The notes beneath the pieces were generated by a model. It saw only the letters and a list, made by a program, of their open reading frames with translations. It had not been told where the DNA came from and made no database searches. From assembly GCA_947627695.1 (NCBI GenBank), contig CANQXF010000016.1, forward strand, positions 1 to 57,196: 57,196 nt of DNA, written 5' to 3'. The DNA is from an uncultured Ruminiclostridium sp. (GTDB lineage Bacteria; Bacillota; Clostridia; Oscillospirales; Ruminococcaceae). Both the position numbers and the translations under genes were made by a program. Within the stretch, counting starts at the first letter, position 1. Every line of letters begins with the position of its first letter. Positions 1 through 6,520 of this stretch are shown here, one piece after another.

Positions 1-180
1 CAGACTACCTACGAAACGGATTTGCTCTGGTGGAATAACACCATAACCTCGGTGGCTCTTGCGGGCGGCGCTTCCGCCCACGGCTTCTTCTGTGGGGCGC
101 GTTCTCTGCTTGTCGACTCCCTCGCGTCTCGGGCGAATTGGTCCTTCGGGGCGTCCCTTTCTTGCCAAATTCCCTCTTAA
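1..180 (+). CDS. 3' end of the DGR target tail-fibre gene (second allele)
   Basis: Frame 1 is open from the first base to the TAA at 178-180 and encodes the last 59 residues of the adhesin found complete at 54986-57190. Compared with that copy it has eight amino-acid differences, at positions equivalent to residues 701, 712, 714, 715, 719, 721, 723 and 724, plus one silent change. The start of the gene lies at the other end of the window. It is a fragment only because the circle was cut here. Confidence 0.92.
   Translation, partial: QTTYETDLLWWNNTITSVALAGGASAHGFFCGARSLLVDSLASRANWSFGASLSCQIPS
46..156 (+). repeat. DGR variable region (VR), left allele
   Basis: This 111-bp segment aligns without gaps to the template repeat at 292-402. 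Twenty-two of the 27 template adenines are substituted, and none of the 84 non-adenine positions differs. The shared G+C-rich 3' end (TCGGGGCGTCC) is in the place of the initiation-of-mutagenic-homing region. The VR lies at the 3' end of the adhesin gene, as in known DGRs. Confidence 0.96.
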
Positions 181-278
181 GCGGGGGTCTGGGGGCGGCA
201 GCCCACAGCATTACTATTTACACGAAAAAACAAAAAATCTAAAGAAAGGAAAATGTTTTCTTAACTCTATAAAAAGGG

Positions 279-460
279 AATGTGGGCGCGTACCTCGGTG
301 GCTATTGCAGGCGGCAATTCCAACAACGGCTTCAAATGTGGAGCGCGTTATCTGAATGTCAACAACCTCGCGTCTAAGGCGAATTGGAACATCGGGGCGT
401 CCTAACTTATCTATTATGGTTGAGCGCGACACATATTGCGTTATACAATGCGCCCACATT
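279..460 (+). ncRNA. DGR template RNA region bracketed by an inverted repeat
   Basis: The stretch 187-559 has no convincing gene and holds the template repeat. The TR is enclosed by complementary arms AATGTGGGCGC (279-289) and GCGCCCACATT (450-460), which can be extended by three pairs past a one-base bulge. A transcript could fold so that this helix closes around the TR. DGR template RNAs are known to need flanking structured RNA for priming; the role of this helix is inferred. No clear promoter was found. Confidence 0.6.
292..402 (+). repeat. DGR template repeat (TR)
   Basis: This is the invariant template, with 27 adenines in 111 bp. Read in the target frame, its codons at the positions diversified in the VRs are mostly AAC/AAT, with AAA/AAG, TAT and ATC. 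This is the adenine-rich codon design that gives wide amino-acid variation without creating stop codons. It lies between the target gene and the reverse transcriptase, the usual order target-TR-RT. Confidence 0.96.
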
Positions 461-559
461 TCCGTACCGCTTGGTAAAAATTAACCTGCAAGAGGGGCGG
501 TTAGTAAGCTGATAGCCCAAAGCCGCTAAGGGGATAAGAAAACCATAATAATAGCCTCT

Positions 560-1711
560 ATGAAATCATATAATGGACTTTTTGAAAGAATGACCGAAAT
601 CGAAGAAATCAAAACTGCCATTATAGAAGCATCAAAAGGGAAAAGAAAACGCAGACCTGTCAAAAAGATTTTAGAAAACATAGATAGTTATGCTGAGAAT
701 TTAAGAGAGAGACTGATAAACGAGACTTGGCGACCTGCCATACATAAGACGACCGAACTTACAGAAGGTTCGCACAACAAAAAGAGGGAAATCGTTAAGC
801 CCAAATTCTATGAACAGATAGTACATCATCTTATCGTCAGACAACTAAGACCGATAGTTGAAAAGGGTATGTACGAACATTCTTTTGGGAGCCTTCCTGC
901 AAAACTTGCGGAACAAAACAAAAAGGGTAAGGCGGCTCTCCACGGAATGAGACTGATGCGTCATTGGGTAAACGGTTATAACGGCAGGAAATTCTATGTT
1001 GCCGAATGTGATGTCAAGGGATTTTACGACAATATCAATATAGAAATTCTTAAGGAAATGCTTGCCAAACGTATCAGAGACAAAAGATTTTTAAGACTTT
1101 TAGATCTGGTGCTTGGAGAGTTTAACGGACTGGCAAAAGGATTTTACACAAGCCCTTGGCTGGCACATTTATATCTCATGGAAATCGACCATTATATCGT
1201 GCAGTCCTTAAAACCGGACCATTACATGAGATATATGGATAACCTTTATTTGTTGCATACCAACAAAAAGCGACTTCACGGCATAGTCATAAATATAAGT
1301 CGCAATCTGGGCAGGGTGGAACTCCGCTTTAATAAACATTTACAGATTTATAGATTTGAGTACCCGCCAAAACGCAGGTCACGGCTAAAACCAAGGGGCA
1401 GGGCAATAAACTGTTTAGGGTATGTTATACACCACAACAGAGTGACGCTGCGAAAGTCGATTTTGAAGCGAACGAGAGCCAAGGCTAACAAGATAGAAAA
1501 GAAAGGCAAATTGACTGTTTATGATGCGCGGTCGATTGTGAGCAGAATGGGCTGGATAAAACATGCTGATACCTATAACTGGTATAAGAAATACATAAAG
1601 CCTAAAGTAAGTATACAGGAATGTAAGCGAAAAATATCAAGATTTGACAGGAGGAGACAATATGAAAGATTGGCAGACAGTTCAAGACAGCAGAGTGGAA
1701 ACGCCGCCTGA
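560..1711 (+). CDS. DGR-type reverse transcriptase
   Basis: This 383-aa RT makes error-prone cDNA from the TR RNA for mutagenic homing. Motif A is around D151 (AECDVKGFYDNI). A KGFYTSP motif (193-199) sits where typical DGR enzymes have (I/V/L)GxxxSQ. The active-site box is YMDN at 225-228, so the second Asp of YxDD is Asn. The C-terminal part is Lys/Arg-rich, consistent with RNA binding. It begins 157 bp after the TR. No avd-like gene is visible beside it. Assignment rests on the fold motifs and on the perfect adenine-specific TR/VR pair. It is not a group II intron RT, because no maturase or endonuclease domain is evident. Confidence 0.93.
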   Translation: MKSYNGLFERMTEIEEIKTAIIEASKGKRKRRPVKKILENIDSYAENLRERLINETWRPAIHKTTELTEGSHNKKREIVKPKFYEQIVHHLIVRQLRPIVEKGMYEHSFGSLPAKLAEQNKKGKAALHGMRLMRHWVNGYNGRKFYVAECDVKGFYDNINIEILKEMLAKRIRDKRFLRLLDLVLGEFNGLAKGFYTSPWLAHLYLMEIDHYIVQSLKPDHYMRYMDNLYLLHTNKKRLHGIVINISRNLGRVELRFNKHLQIYRFEYPPKRRSRLKPRGRAINCLGYVIHHNRVTLRKSILKRTRAKANKIEKKGKLTVYDARSIVSRMGWIKHADTYNWYKKYIKPKVSIQECKRKISRFDRRRQYERLADSSRQQSGNAA

Positions 1712-1922
1712 TCTGGAAATAACCACAAGTACTGTTTATGAGCGCAGAAATGTACACAGGGTAACTGTCGGCGAGGACGAATGGCAAACGGAGTGCTGGG
1801 AATACGAGCAGAGAGAGTATTCACCGGACGAATGGGAAAGGCAGTCTGTAGCAGAAACGATTATGAAAGCTATTTCCGGCTTGGAACTGGCAGTAGCGGA
1901 GTTGAAAGCGGAGGGAAGATAA
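1662..1922 (+). CDS. Small conserved phage protein downstream of RT
   Basis: An 86-residue acidic protein. I chose ATG 1662 because GGAGGAGAC lies just upstream. Its first 50 bases overlap the end of the RT gene, suggesting translational coupling. The pattern (WQxVQDSRVETPP...STVYERRNVHRV...EYSPDEWE) resembles a small protein often found between tail fibre and XkdX-like genes in Bacillota phages. Function is unknown. It is not convincingly Avd, which is a longer basic helical-bundle protein. Confidence 0.75.
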   Translation: MKDWQTVQDSRVETPPDLEITTSTVYERRNVHRVTVGEDEWQTECWEYEQREYSPDEWERQSVAETIMKAISGLELAVAELKAEGR

Positions 1923-2068
1923 TGTTTGAATTGCTAAAGGAACGCTGGAACAATGGCTATATCGGTATAGATACCCTTATGGGCTGGGTCGAACTGAACA
2001 AAAAAAACCCGGAGGTAGGTATCACGCAGGAACAGTTCAATGAGATAACAGGATATGTAGGAGTCTAA
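1922..2068 (+). CDS. XkdX-like small protein
   Basis: A 48-residue protein whose ATG overlaps the TAA of the gene before it (TAATG). The pattern MFELLKERWNNGYI...LMGWVELNK...ITQEQFNEITG resembles the XkdX family, tiny proteins encoded between tail fibre and holin genes of PBSX-like phages. Their function is not established. A TAGGAGTC sequence near its 3' end may serve as the ribosome-binding site of the next gene. Confidence 0.7.
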   Translation: MFELLKERWNNGYIGIDTLMGWVELNKKNPEVGITQEQFNEITGYVGV

Positions 2069-2069
2069 T

Positions 2070-2192
2070 ATGGACTTGGTAGAAGCAGTTATGGAATTGT
2101 CTGACATTGTAGAACGGCAGAGCAAACTCTTAGAAAGGGCATTGTTAGAGATTGCACAGTTAAAGGCGATAAAGGAGGAAGAAGATGTTTAA
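2070..2192 (+). CDS. Hypothetical 40-residue protein
   Basis: A short frame starting ATG 2070, one base after the preceding stop, with TAGGAG upstream, and overlapping the next gene by 8 bases. The product is a single amphipathic helix rich in Leu, Glu and Ile. Tight packing in the operon is the main support. Function is unknown. Confidence 0.55.
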   Translation: MDLVEAVMELSDIVERQSKLLERALLEIAQLKAIKEEEDV

Positions 2193-2661
2193 GGAAATAT
2201 GGGGGTGGCTGGTAGGGGGCGGTCTGGTCGGACTAATGACTCTCGTTGAGGTATCGAAAATTAAGATAAACCCTTGGAGTGCTATATGGAAATTATTTTG
2301 CAGAGGCTTTCATGCGATTGGCAGAGCCTTGAACGGCGAAGTCTTAGACAAAATAGAGGGCTTGGATACAAGGATAGACAAGCTGGAAAAAAGCCAGGAA
2401 CACGCCGAAGCCAAGGCAGAAGAACGCGAAGCCAAGGCTTGCCGACTCCGAATACTTCGCTTTGATGATGAACTTCAAAGAGGTTGTAAACCCACCAAAG
2501 AACATATAACACAAATGTTAGACGATGTTATCTGGTATCGCAGGTATTGTGATGAACACAAAGATTTCCCAGACGGACAAGCTATTATGGCAGGTCTACA
2601 CATCGAAAACGATTATAATCAACGCTGGAAAGAAAACAATTTTTTAGAAAAGGAGAAATAG
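2185..2661 (+). CDS. Membrane-anchored coiled-coil phage protein near the holin
   Basis: A 158-aa protein with one N-terminal hydrophobic segment (about residues 5-24), then a charged coiled coil with repeated AEAKAEEREAKA-type sequence (about 60-85) and a C-terminal domain rich in aromatic and charged residues. Similar proteins precede LLH holins in Bacillota phages, suggesting a lysis-accessory role. An AGGAGGAAGA ribosome-binding site is present. Confidence 0.75.
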   Translation: MFKEIWGWLVGGGLVGLMTLVEVSKIKINPWSAIWKLFCRGFHAIGRALNGEVLDKIEGLDTRIDKLEKSQEHAEAKAEEREAKACRLRILRFDDELQRGCKPTKEHITQMLDDVIWYRRYCDEHKDFPDGQAIMAGLHIENDYNQRWKENNFLEKEK

Positions 2662-2664
2662 ACC

Positions 2665-3036
2665 ATGAATGAAATTTTAGCAGCAGTATCCCCTGATTTT
2701 ATCGCCGAGCTGGTAACTAACGTCCTAAAACTGGTAATGATTATTGCAGGGGGCGTGTTTACCTATATCCTCGTGCCGTTTGCCAAAAACACCGTTATTC
2801 CGTGGCTGAAAGAAAAACACCTGTATGACATCGTAAAGAAGTTCGTACAGGCGGCAGAGAAAATGGGCGAGAGCGGCATTATTGACAAGCAGACTAAAAA
2901 GCAGTTTGTTATTGATATGCTGAAATCTAAAGGCGTTAATGTTACGCCGGAAGTAGAAGCCCTCATTGAGTCCGCAGTCGAGGAGCTTGACGAATTTAAG
3001 TTTTTCGTAGATGAATTAGAGGACGCAGAAGAATGA
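2665..3036 (+). CDS. Holin, LLH family
   Basis: A 123-aa protein with one long N-terminal hydrophobic helix (about residues 18-38) followed by VIPWLKEKHLYDIVKKFVQAAEKM, the characteristic region of phage LL-H-type holins, and an acidic C-terminus. It would form membrane lesions that let the amidase encoded at 3237-3929 reach the peptidoglycan. It lies between two small membrane proteins, a standard lysis cassette. Confidence 0.88.
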   Translation: MNEILAAVSPDFIAELVTNVLKLVMIIAGGVFTYILVPFAKNTVIPWLKEKHLYDIVKKFVQAAEKMGESGIIDKQTKKQFVIDMLKSKGVNVTPEVEALIESAVEELDEFKFFVDELEDAEE

Positions 3037-3233
3037 AGATAAGATTTTCCAAGCTGATCGTGGGGCTGTTGCTAATTGGGGTAGCAGCCTTCACGGTAGC
3101 CATGATAATCCTCTATAAGCAAACAGGCGGCGTGCCTGACAGCCTGATTACCAGCTTTTTTGCCTTTTGCGGTGGTGAAGCAGGTTTTTTAGGGCTGATA
3201 AAGTTTGGGGATACAAAGTATAAGGGGGAGTAA
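3033..3233 (+). CDS. Small two-helix membrane protein of the lysis cassette
   Basis: A 66-aa protein with two hydrophobic segments (about 7-28 and 38-57) separated by a short loop. ATG 3033 overlaps the end of the holin gene by four bases (ATGA). Position between holin and amidase suggests a holin-modulating role. No family is recognised. Confidence 0.75.
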   Translation: MKIRFSKLIVGLLLIGVAAFTVAMIILYKQTGGVPDSLITSFFAFCGGEAGFLGLIKFGDTKYKGE

Positions 3234-3236
3234 ATT

Positions 3237-3929
3237 TTGGCTTTCAAACGTGCTGTTAAGACGGCATTACGAGGGAATTACGGCAACGCTCGTAAGGCTA
3301 CCGACATAAAATATATCGTTATCCACTACACGGCGAATGACGGCGACTCCGACCAGAACAACGCTAACTATTTTGCCGCGAAGTTGACAAAGAGTTCTGC
3401 TCACTATTTTGTGGACGATGATAGCGTAACTTTGTCTGTACCGGAACTCTATGTAGCTTATTCGGTAGGTGGTAGCAAATACGGCGATTGCAGCAAGACA
3501 GGCGGCGGCAAACTGCATGGTAAGGCTATCAACGCCAACACTCTTAATATCGAAATGTGCGATACAAAGAAAGACGGCAAGGTTATGGCTACGGAGCAGA
3601 CATTGCAGAACACAGCAGAGCTGACCGCCGAACTCATGGAGAAGTACCACATTGATATAAACCATGTTATAAGGCACTTCGATGTAACAGGCAAGAAATG
3701 TCCGGCCTATTTTGTCAACGATGCAGAATGGGAGAAGTTCAAAGACCGCATAAAGGCGGCTATGGAGGTATCTATGGAAATTACTATCAAATTGAATGGC
3801 GTTAAAAAGAAAGTTGAAGCTATCCAGCGCGAGGGCAACAACTACGTTAAGTTGCAGGATTTGCGAGATGATAAGATAATCATTGGCTACGACTCTTTCA
3901 ACAAGTTACCCACGATAGAAGTGAAGTAA
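3237..3929 (+). CDS. Endolysin: N-acetylmuramoyl-L-alanine amidase
   Basis: A 230-aa type-2 amidase (PGRP/Amidase_2 fold) that cleaves the bond between MurNAc and L-Ala in peptidoglycan. Zinc ligands appear to be H30 (IVIHYTAN), H147 (RHFDVTGKKCP) and C155. A small C-terminal region (about 178-230) with VKLQDLRD may bind the wall. Translation starts at TTG 3237, chosen because GGGGGAG lies 7 bases upstream and the frame has no better start. No signal peptide is seen, consistent with holin-dependent export. Confidence 0.93.
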   Translation: MAFKRAVKTALRGNYGNARKATDIKYIVIHYTANDGDSDQNNANYFAAKLTKSSAHYFVDDDSVTLSVPELYVAYSVGGSKYGDCSKTGGGKLHGKAINANTLNIEMCDTKKDGKVMATEQTLQNTAELTAELMEKYHIDINHVIRHFDVTGKKCPAYFVNDAEWEKFKDRIKAAMEVSMEITIKLNGVKKKVEAIQREGNNYVKLQDLRDDKIIIGYDSFNKLPTIEVK

Positions 3930-3989
3930 AAAGGCTTGCATTTTCGGTTGATTTGTAATAATATTTTCTCAACGAGGGAGGTATTTAGC

Positions 3990-4268
3990 ATGGACAATTT
4001 AGCAACCGAAATCTGCGAGGAACTGAAAAAGACTGTCGTATTCTTTAAGAAGATCATCGTGGCATTATTGATTATTATTGTTATTCAAGCGTTGGTTATG
4101 GCCGGGTGTCATTTATACCACATCTATCAATGGAGTCAATTTGATACTGTGAGAGTAGACAGCACCTCCGGTCCTGCCAACTATTTACAAGGTGACGGAG
4201 ACATAAACAATGGGACGGATAGTAGTTCACAGACGCCGGGACGGCAAGAGCAAGGGAGTACGAATTAG
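3990..4268 (+). CDS. Single-pass membrane protein after the endolysin
   Basis: A 92-aa protein. ATG 3990 has GAGGGAGGT upstream. A strong transmembrane helix runs from about residue 18 to 40 (FFKKIIVALLIIIVIQALVM). It is followed by a polar tail rich in Ser, Gly, Asn and Gln with the pattern GDGDINNGT. Such proteins recur in gut phages after endolysins. A spanin-like or exclusion role is possible but not shown. Confidence 0.72.
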   Translation: MDNLATEICEELKKTVVFFKKIIVALLIIIVIQALVMAGCHLYHIYQWSQFDTVRVDSTSGPANYLQGDGDINNGTDSSSQTPGRQEQGSTN

Positions 4269-4287
4269 ATACAAGAGGTGATGACCT

Positions 4288-4503
4288 CTGAAATTAAAAG
4301 AATTTACGGAGATAGAATGTCAACGCTTTAGGCGCGATTGCAACTTTACGCCGGAAGAACTGGCCGTCTTTAATCTGCGTGTCAAAGGTCGCTCTATCAT
4401 AGAGATTCAGCACTTGCTAGATGAACAGAATATGCCCATGTCAGAGCCGACCATAAACAGGCGTATTAAAGATGTAAAACGAAAGATATATAGGGTTCTT
4501 TGA
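4288..4503 (+). CDS. Small HTH-like phage protein with a CTG start
   Basis: A 71-residue frame beginning at CTG 4288, with AAGAGGTG 7 bases upstream. A TGA lies in frame at 4282, and the first in-frame ATG comes far too late, so CTG is the likely start. The sequence KLKEFTEIECQRFRRDCNFT...ELAVFNLRVKGRSIIEI...TINRRIKDVKRKI resembles sigma-region-4/LuxR-like helix-turn-helix proteins common in Bacillota phages. It may bind DNA as a late regulator. Confidence 0.65.
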   Translation: MKLKEFTEIECQRFRRDCNFTPEELAVFNLRVKGRSIIEIQHLLDEQNMPMSEPTINRRIKDVKRKIYRVL

Positions 4504-4530
4504 TAGAAACCTGATAGAAATCTGATACGA

Positions 4531-4569
4531 AATAGAGAGAAAGCTGATAGGTTTTCTCTCTATTTTTTT
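4531..4569 (+). terminator. Rho-independent terminator
   Basis: Arms AATAGAGAGAAA (4531-4542) and TTTCTCTCTATT (4553-4564) pair perfectly over 12 bp with a 10-base loop, followed by a T-run to 4569. It ends the lysis transcript. Just upstream the motif TGATAGAAA(C/T) is repeated in tandem (4501-4521). Confidence 0.85.
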
Positions 4570-4597
4570 GTTATTCTTTAAGCATAAGGAGGCCGAT

Positions 4598-4753
4598 ATG
4601 AACGAAGAAAGACGCCTTATGCAAACAGGTATTCCCTTGGAAGATGCTATCACTCTTTGCGCTTCTATGCGTAGGGAACGCGATACTTTAGAACGCTTTA
4701 TAGAAAAGCAGGAGGAGGTTTATCGTGGCAAACTATCCTTATTACGGAAATAA
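4598..4753 (+). CDS. Small hypothetical protein
   Basis: A 51-aa charged helical protein (MNEERRLMQTGIPLEDAI...MRRERDTLERFIEKQEE). ATG 4598 was chosen because AAGGAGG lies 6 bases upstream. It overlaps the next gene by 29 bases. It looks like a small protein that starts this conserved block in gut phages. Function unknown. Confidence 0.65.
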   Translation: MNEERRLMQTGIPLEDAITLCASMRRERDTLERFIEKQEEVYRGKLSLLRK

Positions 4754-5132
4754 CTTTCAGCCCAACTTTCAACCCGGATTTAACGGTCAACAGGGTTTTC
4801 AGCCCAACTTTCAGCCCGAACCCAAACAGCCGGAAATAATCTGTCTGCCGGTATCTTCTCGCACCGAAGCGGACGCTTATATAGTAACGGCTAACGGCCC
4901 TGCTGTCGTCATGCTGGATATTCCGCACAACGCGATCTATTACAAGCGGTTCAATATCAATACCGGCGCAGCCGACTTTGTATCGTTCTCGCGTGACGCA
5001 GAAGTAGCACCGCCTGATTATGGCGCGTTGCTCAACAACGCCTCGCAGTTATTGCTGGGTATGGATAAAAAAATAGACGGTCTCTTAGAGGCTATGGAAA
5101 AGCCAAAAAAGAAAACCGAAAAAGAGGGCTAA
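4725..5132 (+). CDS. Conserved gut-phage protein with Gln/Pro/Asn-rich head
   Basis: A 135-aa protein from GTG 4725, preceded by GGAGGTTT. Residues 1-33 are low complexity, with the repeat FQPNFQP seen twice. Residues 36-100 form a compact domain (CLPVSSRTEADAYIV...VVMLDIPHNAIYYKRFN). The tail is Lys-rich. Related proteins are widespread in Bacillota phages beside the next gene; some are thought to be virion proteins, but the role is not established. Confidence 0.7.
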   Translation: MANYPYYGNNFQPNFQPGFNGQQGFQPNFQPEPKQPEIICLPVSSRTEADAYIVTANGPAVVMLDIPHNAIYYKRFNINTGAADFVSFSRDAEVAPPDYGALLNNASQLLLGMDKKIDGLLEAMEKPKKKTEKEG

Positions 5133-5135
5133 CCA

Positions 5136-5456
5136 ATGAATATGATGAACGGCCTTAATAACCTGCTGGATAACGCAGAGGGCATGGCTGCACAAGCGGC
5201 TACCACAATGCGAGAGATAGGCGAAATGGGTAATAAACTGGCCTATCTTCAACAAATGGTGTCGGTCGTCAGAAAAGGCGGTGACCCTACCCAGCTTATG
5301 TCTGCGTTTATTAAACAGAACCCGCAAGCCCAGCAGATGATGAACGTATTGCAGGGGAAAACCCCTGAAGGATTAAAAGAATACGCTGAAAACATGGCTA
5401 AAAGCTATGGTACAGATGTAAATACTGTCTTAAAACAACTTGGTATGCAGGGCTAA
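5136..5456 (+). CDS. Conserved gut-phage helical protein
   Basis: A 106-aa, Met- and Gln-rich helical protein, four bases after its neighbour. It ends with YGTDVNTVLKQLGMQG. Such proteins follow the Gln/Pro-rich protein in many gut phages. Function unknown. The stop is followed by CGACTTATCGACTA, a motif that becomes a dense array after the small terminase gene. Confidence 0.65.
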   Translation: MNMMNGLNNLLDNAEGMAAQAATTMREIGEMGNKLAYLQQMVSVVRKGGDPTQLMSAFIKQNPQAQQMMNVLQGKTPEGLKEYAENMAKSYGTDVNTVLKQLGMQG

Positions 5457-5506
5457 CGACTTATCGACTAATCATAACAGAATTTTCAGTTCACGGCCCT
5501 TGATAC

Positions 5507-5540
5507 AAAAGCCGCTCCTTAATAGGGGCGGCTTTTTATA
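5507..5540. terminator. Bidirectional terminator
   Basis: Arms 5507-5518 and 5525-5536 form a 12-bp stem with one G-T pair and a six-base loop. It is flanked by A-run and T-run, so it works on both strands. It separates the convergent rightward block and the reverse-strand HNH gene. Confidence 0.85.
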
Positions 5541-5542
5541 TT

Positions 5543-6409
5543 CTATGGTCTTGGGTGTTTGAGAGGTTTTTCGATAATATCTTCAACGCTCCAACCAGAT
5601 TTGTATCTTCCACGCATTGTTTCGGCGTTCATGCCAATTTCAGCAGCCCAATCTCCAAGGCACTTAGTTTGGCCATGATAGGTCAAAAGAATGTTTGCCC
5701 TTGTATTCCTCTGTTGCGTTGAGATCGTAGCCCAGCGGCAGTTTTCCGGGGAGTATGGGCCGTTGTTATCTATTCGATCTAATGTCATTCCCTCTGGCCG
5801 ACCGCCAGATTGTTCTACCCACTTATAAAAGGCTTCTGGAGAGTTGCGCCATTCCTCGCAAACTGTAATGCCGCGTCCTCCGTATCTGGCGTAGTTATGG
5901 GCTTCGGGGTTATGACAGCGGTTTACCATTTGAAGCCACTCGTGGTATATCGGAGAATTGCTCAAACCGTGTGTTTTTCGCTTTTTGCCGCGCATACAGC
6001 CGCACGACTTTACAGCACCATTTTCAAACTGGTAGGGCAGAACATAAATTATGTTTCCACAATCGCATTGGCATTTCAGGCGTAAACGGCCTTTCCATTC
6101 TGGTTTGTCATAGCCGATAACCGTTAGACGGTTGTTCTTTTTGCCAATGTAAGATTCAACATCTGTTCGGGCGGCTCGCGGGGTTTTTTGTTGACGCTTT
6201 ATGTTTTTATAGCGCATACACCCGCAGGACTTTTGATGACCTGATATTGCCCGGTAGGGCGTGGTCGTAACGATCTTGCCGCACACACATTGAAAATCCC
6301 ATTGGCGTGAGCCGTCTTTGGCAAGTTGCGGGTTCTCGCCAATTACCGTAAGATAGTTAATTTTCTTGCCTATATAATCTTGGATTTTGTAATTAGACTG
6401 AAACTTCAT
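5543..6409 (-). CDS. HNH-type homing-endonuclease-like protein with duplicated Zn modules
   Basis: A 288-aa reverse-strand protein. Two similar N-terminal modules each read YIGKKxNxLTVIG...C.C.CG...KSCGCMR (about residues 9-75 and 93-152), probably zinc ribbons. They are followed by an HNH/AP2-like region (WLQMVNRCHNP...YGGRGITVCEEW...LDRIDNNGPYSPENCRWAT) and a C-terminal NUMOD-like helical DNA-binding tail. I start it at ATG 6409; the frame continues upstream only over the antisense of the next gene. It has its own promoter, sits against all its neighbours and is probably a selfish insertion. Confidence 0.82.
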   Translation of the reverse strand: MKFQSNYKIQDYIGKKINYLTVIGENPQLAKDGSRQWDFQCVCGKIVTTTPYRAISGHQKSCGCMRYKNIKRQQKTPRAARTDVESYIGKKNNRLTVIGYDKPEWKGRLRLKCQCDCGNIIYVLPYQFENGAVKSCGCMRGKKRKTHGLSNSPIYHEWLQMVNRCHNPEAHNYARYGGRGITVCEEWRNSPEAFYKWVEQSGGRPEGMTLDRIDNNGPYSPENCRWATISTQQRNTRANILLTYHGQTKCLGDWAAEIGMNAETMRGRYKSGWSVEDIIEKPLKHPRP

Positions 6410-6428
6410 AGATGCATCACCCAACCTT

Positions 6429-6457
6429 ATTATAGCGCAAATACAAGCATATGTCAA
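6429..6457 (-). promoter_or_regulatory. Consensus promoter of the HNH gene
   Basis: On the reverse strand TTGACA (6457-6452) and TATAAT (6434-6429) are separated by exactly 17 bp, a perfect sigma-A promoter 20 bp before the HNH start codon. No equivalent promoter serves the rightward gene at 6521. Confidence 0.85.
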
Positions 6458-6520
6458 GTATATTTTCAGGAGCGTACGGCCTGTAAAATATAAATTTAAT
6501 TGAAAAGGAGAACATGAAAA

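Larger units (their letters stand above)
1..186. repeat. Left copy of 186-bp terminal redundancy
   Basis: Bases 1-186 match 57011-57196 except at 11 positions (76, 96, 109, 110, 115, 118, 130, 136, 142, 143, 145). All 11 fall where the DGR template has adenine. This is what a circular genome looks like when assembly stops inside a variable region present as two alleles. The non-redundant length would be 57,010 bp. Confidence 0.93.

Noticed and set aside
1-156. Second, independent target gene for the DGR
   Set aside because: Sequence identity outside VR adenines runs to the very end of both copies (base 186 and 57196), and the left copy has no 5' part. Circular redundancy is simpler.
59-459. 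Short frames across VR and TR on both strands (59-355, 214-459)
   Set aside because: They cross the non-coding TR region, have no ribosome-binding sites and follow from the G+C-rich repeat sequence.
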